From contig JBALVX010000001.1 of NCBI GenBank assembly GCA_036961295.1, positions 744,001 to 808,000 on the forward strand: a stretch of DNA of 64,000 bases, read 5' to 3'. The translations under genes and the position numbers were made by a program. The notes beneath the pieces were generated by a model. It worked only from the letters and a program-made list of their open reading frames with translations, was not told where the DNA came from and made no database searches. This DNA comes from JAGPUQ01 sp036961295 (GTDB taxonomy: Bacteria > Pseudomonadota > Gammaproteobacteria > Pseudomonadales > Porticoccaceae). Positions 1-9,310 of this stretch are shown piece by piece. Each line of letters begins with the position of its first letter. Position 1 is the stretch's first letter.

Positions 1-156
1 GGTGGATTGAAAGCTCCAGTTGAGCAGTATCCAGATGGCAGCCATCAGCATGGGTGCTTCCAGGATAGCTCCGGTGCGTTTGGCAGCCAGGTTTTCGTCG
101 GCGTGGATGCCGGCGGCACCGATGAAGTAGCTAAGTTTTCCGAGTGGTTTCTTCAT
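1..156 (-). CDS. N-terminal part of an unidentified membrane protein (cut by window edge)
   Basis: Read leftwards from the ATG at 156 there is an open frame of 52 codons running off the window. It begins MKKPLGKLSYFIGAAGIHAD and includes a hydrophobic stretch (about residues 35-48, APMLMAAIWILLNW) that looks like a membrane segment after a short basic N-terminus. I do not recognise the family. No strong Shine-Dalgarno is visible before the ATG. It is divergent from the TetR-type gene at 362, so the regulator could act on it, but that is only positional inference. Confidence 0.5.
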   Translation of the reverse strand, partial: MKKPLGKLSYFIGAAGIHADENLAAKRTGAILEAPMLMAAIWILLNWSFQST

Positions 157-231
157 GGTCAATTTGGGCCTGGAATGTCTGGATTCTAACATAGGCTATA
201 GTGTAAGTTAGACGACCGGCATAGATGGAGC

Positions 232-255
232 ACTTGATCCAGAACTTGATCTAGA
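232..255. repeat. 12-bp direct tandem repeat upstream of the TetR gene
   Basis: Two adjacent copies of ACTTGATCCAGA, differing at one base, lie about 105 bases before the tetR-type start, in the divergent intergenic region 157-361. This could be a micro-duplication like others in the window or a binding site for the regulator. The rest of this gap shows nothing recognisable. Confidence 0.5.
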
Positions 256-361
256 ACAAGGATTACTCTGGTGGGCTTTCCTGCTACAAATAGCTTGGCG
301 CATAGCGACGCCGTTTACATTCGCTTTGCACATTCATCGTGGATAAAAAAGACTAAAAACC

Positions 362-1012
362 GTGACTACAGTTAGCACCGCAAGGATTCGTGAAAAGAAA
401 CGCCGTTTTTTGGAACGGGAGCAACGTATTATCAATGTTGCCCTGGAATTACTCCTGCGCGACGGCATTGATCAGGTGACGGTATCGGCTATTGCCGACC
501 AGGTCGGGATCGGCAAGGGTACGGTTTATAAGCACTTCCAGAGTAAGTCTGAATTGCTGGTGCGCATTGTTCTCGATTACGAAGCGCATATTGCGAGTAA
601 TTTGCAAAAAGGCATTGAGGCGACGGAGGCGGGCGATCCGGGCGCGCTGGTGAAAGCGTATTTTCATTCCCGGCTGTCCAATCCAGGTCTCGATCGTCTG
701 ACTCAGCAATTGGAATTTCGGTTGGAGCACGAACCCCAGATAGCGGCTCAAATGCACGAACTTCACCAGATGCGTCGTGCGACGACGGCAGGCTTGAATG
801 CAACGATTGCCAAACTCATTGCCCTCGGCGTGCTCGAAGATGTTCCGCCGCACTATCATTATTTAGCTAGCTGGGCTTTGGCTCAGGGTGCGGTCGATGT
901 GTGTTTCAACAAAGGTTTGGGCGATCAATACGACGACAACGATGATCTACTGCGTTTTATTACCGGGATCGGCGTTACCATGGGCAACAAGGGTCAATTA
1001 CGCGATATTTAA
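362..1012 (+). CDS. TetR/AcrR family transcriptional regulator
   Basis: This 216-residue protein has a typical TetR layout: a basic N-terminus, a helix-turn-helix at about residues 25-65 (IADQVGIGKGTVYKHFQSK matches the family signature) and a divergent all-helical ligand/dimer domain. The start is a GTG at 362 with only a weak ribosome site; no better in-frame start lies near. TetR proteins usually repress a neighbouring gene and release DNA on binding a small molecule. The candidate target is the divergent membrane-protein gene at 1-156 or the gene itself. The ligand cannot be inferred. Confidence 0.9.
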   Translation: MTTVSTARIREKKRRFLEREQRIINVALELLLRDGIDQVTVSAIADQVGIGKGTVYKHFQSKSELLVRIVLDYEAHIASNLQKGIEATEAGDPGALVKAYFHSRLSNPGLDRLTQQLEFRLEHEPQIAAQMHELHQMRRATTAGLNATIAKLIALGVLEDVPPHYHYLASWALAQGAVDVCFNKGLGDQYDDNDDLLRFITGIGVTMGNKGQLRDI

Positions 1013-1034
1013 CTTGTTGGATAACGAGATCGCC

Positions 1035-1074
1035 TAGTACCACCTAACATCACTTAGCATCACCGACGTCACAA
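1035..1074. repeat. Degenerate 10-bp tandem repeat
   Basis: About four imperfect units of the form TAGCATCACC lie between the TetR gene and the DUF1285 gene. They are non-coding and match the general pattern of short degenerate tandem repeats at gene edges in this window. Confidence 0.5.
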
Positions 1075-1119
1075 CAATACCTATCACTCCAAATACACGA
1101 TAAGCGGATTTTGAAAGCA

Positions 1120-1704
1120 ATGTCGAAAATTCCCCTCGAAGACATTGGCGGCGAGTTTGAAAACGCCATCAAATCACCTGCTAAATTACCCCCGGTAGAA
1201 TCCTGGAATCCACCCTTGAGTGGTGATATCGATATTGTGATTACCCGCGATGGTGTCTGGCATCACGAAGGTAGTCCGATAAAACGACAGCCGCTGGTTA
1301 AATTATTTTCGTCTATTTTAAAGCGTGAGGGCGACGACTATTTTTTGGTAACACCGGTGGAAAAATGGCGTATGCAAGTTGAAGATGTGCCGTTTTTGGT
1401 GGTCGCCATGGAGTGCTCGTCAAACGACGTCGATGCAGAGCAAGTTTTGACTTTTACCACCAATGTCGATGATCGCGTATGTGCAGGGCCGGATAACCCA
1501 ATTCGGGTCGAAGTCGATCCTGAGACCGACGAACCCAGCCCTTATTTATTGATACGACGAAATTTGGAAGGTCGTATTAGTCGCTCGGTGTACTACCAGT
1601 TAGCGGAGTTGGCTAAACCCATAACTGGCGGCGAGGCCTATGGTGAGAGTTGCACTGAGAGCTATGGCGTAAGCAGTTGCGGAGTAAGTTTTGAACTTAA
1701 ATAG
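1120..1704 (+). CDS. DUF1285 family protein
   Basis: The 194-residue product matches the DUF1285 family by pattern: a WNPPLSGDIDIVITRDGVW start of the core, a central KREGDDYFLVTPVEKWRMQV block and a C-terminal LIRRNLEGRISRSVYYQLAE. The family is conserved in proteobacteria but has no established function; it is a small soluble two-domain fold. I chose the ATG at 1120 over the TTG at 1111. Its 3' end overlaps the next gene by 14 bases, implying translational coupling with the M20 peptidase. Confidence 0.85.
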   Translation: MSKIPLEDIGGEFENAIKSPAKLPPVESWNPPLSGDIDIVITRDGVWHHEGSPIKRQPLVKLFSSILKREGDDYFLVTPVEKWRMQVEDVPFLVVAMECSSNDVDAEQVLTFTTNVDDRVCAGPDNPIRVEVDPETDEPSPYLLIRRNLEGRISRSVYYQLAELAKPITGGEAYGESCTESYGVSSCGVSFELK

Positions 1705-3115
1705 CAAAATCTATAAGGTGTTTTTGAACATAAAACTAAGCCGAATATTTTTCGTGTTATTTGTTTCGCTTCTCTGTAGCTCCGCTCAGGGTAGCTCCGC
1801 TCAGGCAGATAATAAAAAGCACACTGAATTCCTGGAGCTATTCAGGCAGTATTTACAAATCGATACCAGTAATCCGCCGGGTGGAGAATTGGCAGCGGCA
1901 CATTTTTTTGCGGATATTTTTGAGCACGAAGGGATTCCCTACGACCTGGTCGAAAGCGCGCCAGGGCGCAGTAATATTCGAGCCGTCATTAAAGGTCGCA
2001 AGCCATCGGCATTAATTTTATTACACCATATGGATGTTGTGCCTGCGAACCCAGAGCAATGGGAGCACCCACCCTTTGCCGCGCTAATGGATGATCAATT
2101 TATTCATGGCCGAGGTGCCGTCGATACCAAATCCCTGGGCATTTTTCACTTAAATGCATTTCTTAACTTGCATCGCTCGGGCGTGGTACCAGGCAGAGAT
2201 GTGGTGTTTATGGCCACCGCAGACGAAGAGTCGGGCGGCGCTTTTGGTGTTGATTGGTTAATGGAGCATTGGCCGGAATGGTTGAAAAATATTGAGGCGG
2301 TGCTCAACGAAGGGGCTGTGGGAAAATCCATCGGGGGCAAGACGACTTATGCCGTCGAAGTGACTCAGAAAATACCTTTGTGGTTGCGGCTGGAAACTCA
2401 GGGAGAGGCCGGGCACGGGGCTGCACCGCACGCGCAAACAGCAGTGACACGATTGCTGGATGCAAGCACTCAATTACAGCAACTTCAGTTTATACCCCGC
2501 GCGATAGCGCCGGTAGCGGACTATTTCACCGCCCTGGCACCTCTTTACGCCTCGCCCTGGCGGGAGCGTTTTAGTGCTATCAGTGAAACAGTAAAGTCTG
2601 CCGATAGCATGGCCGAGTTGCACGAGTTCGACCATCGACTCTACGCGCTGTTAACCTCGTCCTGTACACCCACACGCTTACAGGGCAGTGGTAAAATTAA
2701 CGTAGTGCCGGGGATGGCGTCCCTAGAGATGGATTGCCGCTTGCTACCCGACGTGAATCCAGAGCAGGTGGTGGAGCGTATCCAAACATTACTTGGCCCC
2801 GAGGTGCAGGTAAGGACCTTGTTGTCATTTAAGCCGGGGGTTTCCAGTAGTCAGCATCCCTTGTTTGAAACCATTGCTGCGGTCTTGCAAGAACGCTACC
2901 CCGAAGCCCTGTTGTTACCCAAAGTATCTCCGGGGTTTACCGATAGTCATTTTTTTCGGGAGAGTGGAGTGACGGCCTTTGGCTTTTCGCCGATCCTGTT
3001 AGATGAAGATGGCAGTTATGGCGTTCATGGTGTTAACGAACGACTGACCCTCGACGATTTTCATCAAGGTCTGCAAGTTGTCGAAGATATCGTTATTCAG
3101 TATGTGACTGATTAA
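1691..3115 (+). CDS. Secreted M20 family metallopeptidase
   Basis: A 474-residue zinc-dependent amidohydrolase/peptidase of the M20 clan (carboxypeptidase G2/ArgE/DapE-like). The metal-site residues are visible: H113-x-D115 (LHHMDVVPA), D145 (RGAVDTKS), the catalytic/ligand pair E179-E180 (TADEESGG) and a C-terminal His in YGVHGVNE. A dimerisation domain lies in the middle. The N-terminus has a basic start and a hydrophobic core (about 19-33), so it is probably exported. Start is TTG at 1691 behind a good GGAG, overlapping the DUF1285 gene. The substrate is unknown; dipeptides or N-acyl amino acids are typical. Confidence 0.9.
   Translation: MNLNSKIYKVFLNIKLSRIFFVLFVSLLCSSAQGSSAQADNKKHTEFLELFRQYLQIDTSNPPGGELAAAHFFADIFEHEGIPYDLVESAPGRSNIRAVIKGRKPSALILLHHMDVVPANPEQWEHPPFAALMDDQFIHGRGAVDTKSLGIFHLNAFLNLHRSGVVPGRDVVFMATADEESGGAFGVDWLMEHWPEWLKNIEAVLNEGAVGKSIGGKTTYAVEVTQKIPLWLRLETQGEAGHGAAPHAQTAVTRLLDASTQLQQLQFIPRAIAPVADYFTALAPLYASPWRERFSAISETVKSADSMAELHEFDHRLYALLTSSCTPTRLQGSGKINVVPGMASLEMDCRLLPDVNPEQVVERIQTLLGPEVQVRTLLSFKPGVSSSQHPLFETIAAVLQERYPEALLLPKVSPGFTDSHFFRESGVTAFGFSPILLDEDGSYGVHGVNERLTLDDFHQGLQVVEDIVIQYVTD
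1776..1805 (+). repeat. Perfect 15-bp tandem duplication inside the M20 signal peptide
   Basis: GTAGCTCCGCTCAGG occurs twice in direct succession, duplicating the residues SSAQG near the predicted signal-peptidase site of the M20 peptidase. The duplication is in frame, so it only lengthens the leader. Confidence 0.9.
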
Positions 3116-3191
3116 TTAGAAAATAAAAGATAGAAGCTAAAAGCTAAATCAACAATCCAATTTTAAACTCCAAAGCGCGGCACTTTAAACG

Positions 3192-4412
3192 ATGAGCTTA
3201 TCCGAACACTGGTTTTCCGATTGCGGCGGCATAGACAATTTCCTTCGTCATTACTGGCAGCAGAAACCCCTGCTTATTCGCCAGGCCTTTCCCGGTTTCC
3301 AATCTCCCGTCTCGGCTGACGAATTAGGGGGTTTGGCCCTGGAAGATGAAATCGAATCACGGCTTATTATTGAGGATCAGAAAACTGCTCTGTGGAGCTT
3401 GCAAAACGGGCCCTTCGACGAAAACATTTTCCAAACCTTGCCGCCCAGTCATTGGACCTTGTTGGTGCAAGCCGTAGATCAGTGGTTACCGGAAGTGGGG
3501 GAGCTATTGGAGCATTTTGATTTTTTGCCGCGCTGGCGGCTCGACGATATTATGCTTAGCTATGCGGAAGACCAGGGCAGTGTCGGCCCACATTTTGATC
3601 AATACGATGTTTTCCTATTGCAGGGCGAAGGCCAGCGACGGTGGCGTGTGGGACAGGTATGTGACGCCTCGACACCTTTGGTCGAGGGCTCTGAGCTGAA
3701 AATATTGCAAGACTTTGAGCAGCAAAATGAATGGCTGCTGGAACCGGGGGATATGTTGTACGTACCTCCGGGCCTTGCCCATTGGGGCGTTGCCGAAGGC
3801 GAGTGCATCACTTACTCAGTAGGCTTTCGCGCACCCACCGGCGTTGAAATGCTTAACGACCTCGCCACCGAGTTACTCGCCAGGGACGACCAGCAAACCG
3901 CTCATGTCTATCGTGACCCTGATTTTTCTACAATGAGCTCAGTAGTAGAGCGACAAAAAAACTCACCGGGCTTTATCGACAAAGCATTTATACAATCGGC
4001 AAAAACGCTTTTGCTAAAACAGTTGGACGACGACCAGTTGCTGGGTGAATGGTTTGCGCGCTATATGACGACTCGCAAGTATCCAGATTTAGAGCTGGGC
4101 GAGTGTGGTATTGATGACGGTCAGGAAAGCCTGCCATTGACTGAAGATTCCATCATCGCTCGCCACCCGGCGTCGCGCTTTGCGGCACTGCTTGATGTAC
4201 AGGCGTCTGATTCAGCGGAGCAGGGTGGGCAGGCGACACTGGCGGTGGATGGAGAGCTTTATCCATGTTCGGCTGACTTTGCGAGGCTACTCGCCAATCA
4301 GCCGGTATTGAGTCTCAACGATATTAGTCCGTTTTCGGATCAGGAAAAAAGTGTTTTTGCCACCTTGCTGACTATGGGCTGTTTGGTTTTTGGGGACGAC
4401 AAGGGAATCTAA
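3192..4412 (+). CDS. roxA: Ribosomal oxygenase RoxA (YcfD), 50S protein L16 arginine hydroxylase
   Basis: The 406-residue protein is a JmjC-type cupin. Fe(II) ligands are visible as H134-x-D136 (GPHFDQYDVF) and H197 (PGLAHWGV), followed by a C-terminal winged-helix-like region, the layout of E. coli YcfD. In that family the enzyme uses 2-oxoglutarate and O2 to hydroxylate an arginine of ribosomal protein L16. The start MSLSEHWFSDCGG and the pattern YWQQKPLLIRQAFPGF are characteristic. It stands alone, 76 bases after the M20 gene, same strand. I am confident of the family; the target residue follows from it. Confidence 0.93.
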   Translation: MSLSEHWFSDCGGIDNFLRHYWQQKPLLIRQAFPGFQSPVSADELGGLALEDEIESRLIIEDQKTALWSLQNGPFDENIFQTLPPSHWTLLVQAVDQWLPEVGELLEHFDFLPRWRLDDIMLSYAEDQGSVGPHFDQYDVFLLQGEGQRRWRVGQVCDASTPLVEGSELKILQDFEQQNEWLLEPGDMLYVPPGLAHWGVAEGECITYSVGFRAPTGVEMLNDLATELLARDDQQTAHVYRDPDFSTMSSVVERQKNSPGFIDKAFIQSAKTLLLKQLDDDQLLGEWFARYMTTRKYPDLELGECGIDDGQESLPLTEDSIIARHPASRFAALLDVQASDSAEQGGQATLAVDGELYPCSADFARLLANQPVLSLNDISPFSDQEKSVFATLLTMGCLVFGDDKGI

Positions 4413-4480
4413 TTTCTTTGGTCTATTTATAAGTAATGTGACAATAAAAAATTTTAAAAATAGCGGCGGAAAAACATATT

Positions 4481-5446
4481 ATGGGTGCTCATCGGCTTGG
4501 GATCGTACTTTCTACCGCAACGAAAGCGCCGGTTAGAGAACTAGTTAATATTGCTCAGCTCGCCGAAGCGCACGGTTTTTCTGCGGTACTGGTAAATGAG
4601 GGGAGAGGGGATGCCCTGGCTTGCTCTGAAGCCATTGCCCTGGGTACGAAGCACATTCAGGTAGGTACCAATATAGCGAATATTTATTATAGACACCCAT
4701 TCTTGATGGCGATGACGGCGGAAACCATTGCTGATTTGTCCGATGGTCGCTTAGTTCTTGGTCTGGGTATAAGCCATAGACCCTTGCTGGAATCTCTGGG
4801 TATCGAGATGAATAAACCCCGAGCATATTTGCGTAGTTATACAGAAACGGTAAAGGGCATTCTCGATGGGAAAGAGGTAAGTCCGCTGTTTTAATCCAAT
4901 ACCAGCGCCCATAAAATACCTATTCTGCTGGCGGGTTTAACGGTAGAAAGCGCCCGTGTTGCTGGTGAAGTAGCGGATGGCATCATGCCCTTTTTAGCCT
5001 CAATGACTTATTTAACTATGCTACTTGAAGAGGCGAAAAAAACCGCAACTGAAAAGGGTCGCGATGCAGATAAATTCGATTGCATCATGAGTATTCCTAC
5101 GTTTCTTTCTGAGGATGTTTCGGCGGCGATGTCGGCAGCTAAAAATAATCTCGCGTTTTTTGCCCAGCTCCCTAACTATCGTTTGCAATGGCGACGTTGT
5201 GGCTTTGAAGAGGAGGTGGATGCTATGGAGGAAGCCTGGAAAACCGGTAGTCGTCATCGAGCTGCGGGGTGTGTAAGCAAGCGGATGGTCGAGCAGATAT
5301 GTGTCTACGGTTCTCCACAGATGTGTCGCGAGCAATTGGCGGCGTTTAATTCCTCTGGAGCCGCCATGCCCGTGCTGGCGGTGAGTCCGGTCAACGAAGA
5401 TCGCTTGAGTGCTACCCGCAGTGCGATAAAAATATTAGCGCCATAG
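4481..5446 (+). pseudogene. LLM-class (luciferase-like) flavin-dependent oxidoreductase, broken by an in-frame TAA
   Basis: Two pieces, 4481-4894 and 4895-5446, lie in the same reading frame and are separated only by one TAA at 4892-4894. Together they would make about 321 residues, the usual length of F420/FMN luciferase-like monooxygenases. The N-terminal part carries LSDGRLVLGLGISHRP, the C-terminal part KIPILLAGLTVESARVAGEV, both typical of the family. The linker between them (DGKEVS to KIPIL) looks roughly 15 residues shorter than usual, so a small deletion may have produced the stop. TAA is not a recoding codon. The gene is convergent with the Rieske gene. A sequencing error is the main alternative. 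Confidence 0.85.
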
Positions 5447-5469
5447 CCGCAGGACACGGAGTATAAAAA

Positions 5470-6642
5470 CTACTTAGTTGTCTCTCGTTGAACTGGATTC
5501 TCGCCCCTGACAGCGCGCTCTACGGACATCTGGAAATGTGCGAGCGCGGGTTCGTTGCGACCAATCAAAACGTGGTCAACTACCCCAGATAAGTAACTAC
5601 GCTCGATGTCGATCTGCATGGCGACATCCTCGGTATCAACTGTACGAATAGCGAGCTCTACATTGGCGTCCCAATATTTGCGTGCTTTTGCGGTGACTGC
5701 GGGTTCGGGAACGTAGCAATCGAAGTAGATAATGCATTGGTCGGGTTGATTGCGCAGGGGAAATATACGCCAGGTTTCCAGGTGATCGCCTTGCATAACA
5801 AACACCGTGTTTGGAAATAGTTGATAGGAAATTGCGGTATGTCGAACAAAGTCCCATTCGGATTGATCTTGCTCCCGTGAATGTTTAATACTCTTGCGAA
5901 CCACTGCCTCGCGAAGGTTTAAACCAAAATCATCGAATAAGCAGAGGTTCTGATGGAAGATTGACGCGACACTATCCCGATGTAGTGTCGCGAAGTGGTA
6001 TGCCTCTAGAAACGTATCTATCGGCATCTTCCAATTAGCGCGACGCTCCAAAACTCGACCCTCGTAATGGCTATAGCGGGCAAGATCATAATTGGCTAGA
6101 TCTTCATCCATTCCACAGAGATGTTCTGCTAAATTTATTGTCGCATCTGGGTTGGGTATCACCCACAACATTCCGTCCTGTTCGGCGCAGGGCAGGGGAA
6201 TTAAGCTATGGGCGTCCTTATCGATTCCGGGAAATGAGTCCTGGTCGGGAATCACTTGAAGTTTGCCCTGCTTGTTGTAGCGCCAGGCGTGATAGGGACA
6301 AGTAAAGCTCGCTTTATTACCGCAGTTTTTTGCCAGCGGCGCACCTCGGTGACGACACATATTGACGAACGCCCGTACCTGGCCATCATCGCCTCGTATC
6401 ATTAAAATCGGCACCGCAGCAAAATCTTCGCTTAGATAATCACCGGGTTCGGGAATACGGCAGGATAAGCCCATAAACAGTGGGTAGGAACGAAATAGTG
6501 TGTCTTGCTCCCGCTGTAGCCAGTTGTTGTCCGTGTACGAGGCAACGGCATTGCGGATGACCTCTGGGCCAAGATCGGTGGTACCGGCGTCGATATGGGC
6601 AAGGGCACGCTGGGTTAAACTAATGTGAGTGGCTTGCTTCAA
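5470..6642 (-). CDS. Rieske non-heme iron oxygenase, alpha-subunit type
   Basis: The 390-residue protein has an N-terminal Rieske [2Fe-2S] domain with ligands C96-x-H98 and C115-x2-H118 (CRHRG ... CPYHAW) and a C-terminal catalytic domain with mononuclear iron ligands H216 and H221 in FLEAYHFATLH and a probable D339 (TEDVAMQ). The residue that bridges the two metal centres in this motif is Glu213 rather than the more common Asp, as in the carnitine monooxygenase CntA. No beta subunit, ferredoxin or reductase gene is nearby, so electrons must come from elsewhere. Substrate unknown. It is divergent from the hydrolase/LLM pair across 501 bases. Confidence 0.9.
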   Translation of the reverse strand: MKQATHISLTQRALAHIDAGTTDLGPEVIRNAVASYTDNNWLQREQDTLFRSYPLFMGLSCRIPEPGDYLSEDFAAVPILMIRGDDGQVRAFVNMCRHRGAPLAKNCGNKASFTCPYHAWRYNKQGKLQVIPDQDSFPGIDKDAHSLIPLPCAEQDGMLWVIPNPDATINLAEHLCGMDEDLANYDLARYSHYEGRVLERRANWKMPIDTFLEAYHFATLHRDSVASIFHQNLCLFDDFGLNLREAVVRKSIKHSREQDQSEWDFVRHTAISYQLFPNTVFVMQGDHLETWRIFPLRNQPDQCIIYFDCYVPEPAVTAKARKYWDANVELAIRTVDTEDVAMQIDIERSYLSGVVDHVLIGRNEPALAHFQMSVERAVRGENPVQRETTK

Positions 6643-7143
6643 GACGGCGATTACTCTAGATATTTTTGCTGGTTAGCGAGTTTTTTAACAGAAATTTAAC
6701 TCGATTTGTCGGGTTGCCAAGAGAGTGGGTTAGGGATAAACAAGGTGGAGTTTACATCAACTGATAGTCGTTTCAAGCCGTCTGAGCTTAATTTATGGAA
6801 ATAAGTTGACTGGCTGTTCGGCAGGGGTTAGCGTTCGACATATGTTGGAAACATTAACTCAATGTGTTCTCCATTTGTCATATTGAAGGTGGTTCTACGA
6901 CCAGTGTACAATCCAAGAAAAACATGAAACTCCCAGGTGAAAATGTGCTGCCACAATGCGTGAGTGGGTCGAGCAGACAAGTGCAAAGGGGAGGGGATAA
7001 TTCAAGTAGAATTGTTGGTCACGGATAAGGATTGGGTACAATTAGTTCTATAAATTTTAGTGCGAAGTTATCATCAAATATTATTCTCCAGGCTGTCTGA
7101 CAACAAAGCGGCTGGGAACATAGTGGATTCTAAGGATAAATAA
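6643..7143. promoter_or_regulatory. Divergent intergenic region between the Rieske and hydrolase genes
   Basis: This 501-base stretch has no convincing gene on either strand. It must hold the promoters for both flanking genes. The only structure I see is an inverted repeat, CGAGTT at 6677-6682 and AACTCG at 6698-6703, close to the Rieske start and placed where an operator could sit. An AAGGAT ribosome site precedes the hydrolase ATG. Confidence 0.45.
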
Positions 7144-7974
7144 ATGAGTTTTATTGATGCCGTAGACAAAGTTGAGGTGCCCCGGCCCCCGAAACACTAT
7201 ACCGAACCTTCGTTCGCGGAAGTCCTGGGTGTTCCAATTGCATACCGACGTCAGGGTAATGGCGAAGCCGTAGTATTTCTACACGGGGCAGGGTTCACGC
7301 GTCGCTGGATCCCCATGTACGAAATGCTTGCGCAAAAGTTTGACTTTATCGCGCCAGAATCGCCTGGTTTTGGGGAAACACCAATGCCACCGTGGTTTCG
7401 CGACTTCTCCGATCTGTCTATCCTCTACGACCAGTTGTTTGAACAACTCGGGCTCGACCAGATACATTTAATCGGCTATTCGATGGGTGGCTGGGCTGCC
7501 GCTGAGTTTGCTTCGTATTATCCACGACGTCTTAAAAGCTTGAGTTTAATCGTTCCGATCGGCCTGCGACTCGAAGATAATCCCGGTGTCGACCTGTTCC
7601 AGCTCTCACCTCAACAATTGATGGATCGTTTATTTAACGATAAAAAGGTCATGGCCGAATTTATGGAAGGTATGGATGATTTTGACGAGGGCATTCACCT
7701 GTATTCGGAAATGTCCGCTGCTGCTAGATTAATATGGGCACCGCGCTACAATCTGGCATTGGAGCGGCGCTTACAACGGCTCACTTGCCCGACTCTGGTT
7801 GTGCGCGCCGAGGATGACCATCTGGTTCCTAATCAAATGGCAGAAAAATTCGCGACTACATTACCGAATAATCGCCTGGCAATGATCCCGGAAACCGGGC
7901 ATGAGCTCTGTCTCGAACGTCCAGCCGAACTTGCCAGGGAACTCGCGGACTTCATTAAGGAGGCATCGAAGTGA
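7144..7974 (+). CDS. Alpha/beta hydrolase
   Basis: The 276-residue protein is a complete alpha/beta hydrolase. It shows the oxyanion-hole HGAGF (about 47-51), the nucleophile elbow G-Y-S113-M-G-G, the acid D225 in AEDDHLVP and the catalytic His253 in ETGHELCLERP. The fold resembles meta-cleavage-product hydrolases and esterases acting in ring or lactone degradation. It overlaps the following LLM oxidoreductase by four bases (GTGA), so the two are co-translated. A plausible job is to hydrolyse the ester or lactone made by that monooxygenase; this is inference. Confidence 0.88.
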   Translation: MSFIDAVDKVEVPRPPKHYTEPSFAEVLGVPIAYRRQGNGEAVVFLHGAGFTRRWIPMYEMLAQKFDFIAPESPGFGETPMPPWFRDFSDLSILYDQLFEQLGLDQIHLIGYSMGGWAAAEFASYYPRRLKSLSLIVPIGLRLEDNPGVDLFQLSPQQLMDRLFNDKKVMAEFMEGMDDFDEGIHLYSEMSAAARLIWAPRYNLALERRLQRLTCPTLVVRAEDDHLVPNQMAEKFATTLPNNRLAMIPETGHELCLERPAELARELADFIKEASK

Positions 7975-9293
7975 ATAAGCTACGCTTCTACGGCTTTAAT
8001 TTGATGCCCTATGCCGACATCCCGCCCACTTCGGAATTTGAGTCAGCCTGGGTGTCTCTATCCAACAAACACTACGATCCCCAGCGCGGACGTCAGATTT
8101 ACAACGAATACATCGATCAGCTCGTTGCGACTGAAAAATATGGGTTTGATGGTGTGGGTGTCAACGAACACCATGCCAATTTCTACGGCACCATGCCTTC
8201 CCCCAATATCATCGCAGCAATGCTCGTGCAGCGCACCAACCATATTCCCATTGGGGTGATTGGCAATGCCATACCCTTACACGGCAATCCCTTACGGGTG
8301 GCGGAGGAAATCGCCATGCTCGACGTTATTTCGGGCGGACGCATTATTTCCGGCTTCGTGCGTGGCATCGGCTGTGAGTACTTTAATAATGGCGTGGTTC
8401 CAGCCGACTCGGTTGAACGTTTTAACGAAGCCCACGACTTGATCATAAAAGCCTGGACAGACGACGGCCCTTTCACCTGGCAGGGGGATCATTTTTATAT
8501 CCCCAACGTAAATCCAATTCCCAGACCGATCCAGGATCCGCACCCGCCGATCTGGATACCTGGTCAGGGTTCTCTAGAAACCATTCAGTTTGTCGCGAAG
8601 CACAAGTACACCTACATGATGGTGTTTGCGCCGCAGTGGTTTACCAAGCTGGCTTTCGATGGCTTACGCGAAGAGTGCCAACGCCTCGGGTACGAAGCAC
8701 CGAAAAATATGGTCAATGCCTGTGTGCCTACCTATGTTGCGGAAACAGATAAACAAGCACATCGCGAAGCCAAGGCGCACCTAAGTTGGGTGTTCAACAC
8801 GGGTCTTAAAATTCCTGATCAAATCTTTTTCCCTCCGGGGTACATGACCACTAAGTCCTTCCGCAATTTTATGGGTGCAATGCAAAAAGGGCACGTCAAG
8901 CCGCAAGCACAATTGAGTTATGACGAATTGCTGAAGGGTCGCTATATCATTGTTGGATCACCCGAGACCGTGCGCAATCAAATCGGCGAATATTGCGACG
9001 ATGTCGGTGCGGGCGGACTCATCATGGGTGGGTCTTCCGTTGGCCCCATGCCTAACTGGATGGTGATGAAAAACATGCAGATTTTTGCCGAAGAAATAAT
9101 GCCGGAGTTCCGGGAGGCTGATGGGAAACCGGATTACTTACGCGAAGAGCCGCCAGCGCCACGTACTCGCACAGAATTCATGGCGCAGTATGGGCCGCCA
9201 CCAGAAACCGCCCGCTCCATCGTAACCGGCTCCGAAGAGCTGATCGAACACCGCGTGGCGCATCTGCCGGAGATTATCGATTCGTCGATGTAA
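7971..9293 (+). CDS. LLM-class flavin-dependent monooxygenase (luciferase-like)
   Basis: This 440-residue protein belongs to the bacterial luciferase-like TIM-barrel family. Family patterns include YGFDGVGVNEHH (early), LDVISGGRIISGFVRGIG (the strand following the first flavin-binding region) and HPPIWIPGQGS. These enzymes use reduced FMN (or F420) and O2 to hydroxylate, oxygenate or desulfonate substrates. Start is a GTG inside the hydrolase stop region. The C-terminal 60 residues (after about 380) form a charged, proline-rich extension. A flavin reductase is not seen nearby. It is convergent with dnaE2, with 17 bases between stops. Confidence 0.88.
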   Translation: MNKLRFYGFNLMPYADIPPTSEFESAWVSLSNKHYDPQRGRQIYNEYIDQLVATEKYGFDGVGVNEHHANFYGTMPSPNIIAAMLVQRTNHIPIGVIGNAIPLHGNPLRVAEEIAMLDVISGGRIISGFVRGIGCEYFNNGVVPADSVERFNEAHDLIIKAWTDDGPFTWQGDHFYIPNVNPIPRPIQDPHPPIWIPGQGSLETIQFVAKHKYTYMMVFAPQWFTKLAFDGLREECQRLGYEAPKNMVNACVPTYVAETDKQAHREAKAHLSWVFNTGLKIPDQIFFPPGYMTTKSFRNFMGAMQKGHVKPQAQLSYDELLKGRYIIVGSPETVRNQIGEYCDDVGAGGLIMGGSSVGPMPNWMVMKNMQIFAEEIMPEFREADGKPDYLREEPPAPRTRTEFMAQYGPPPETARSIVTGSEELIEHRVAHLPEIIDSSM

Positions 9294-9310
9294 GTTTTGT
9301 GGAGCTATAT

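Noticed and set aside
4481..4894. Short 137-residue protein as an independent gene
   Set aside because: It ends in the middle of a luciferase-like barrel and continues in the same frame after one stop codon, so it is half of a broken gene rather than a real short protein.
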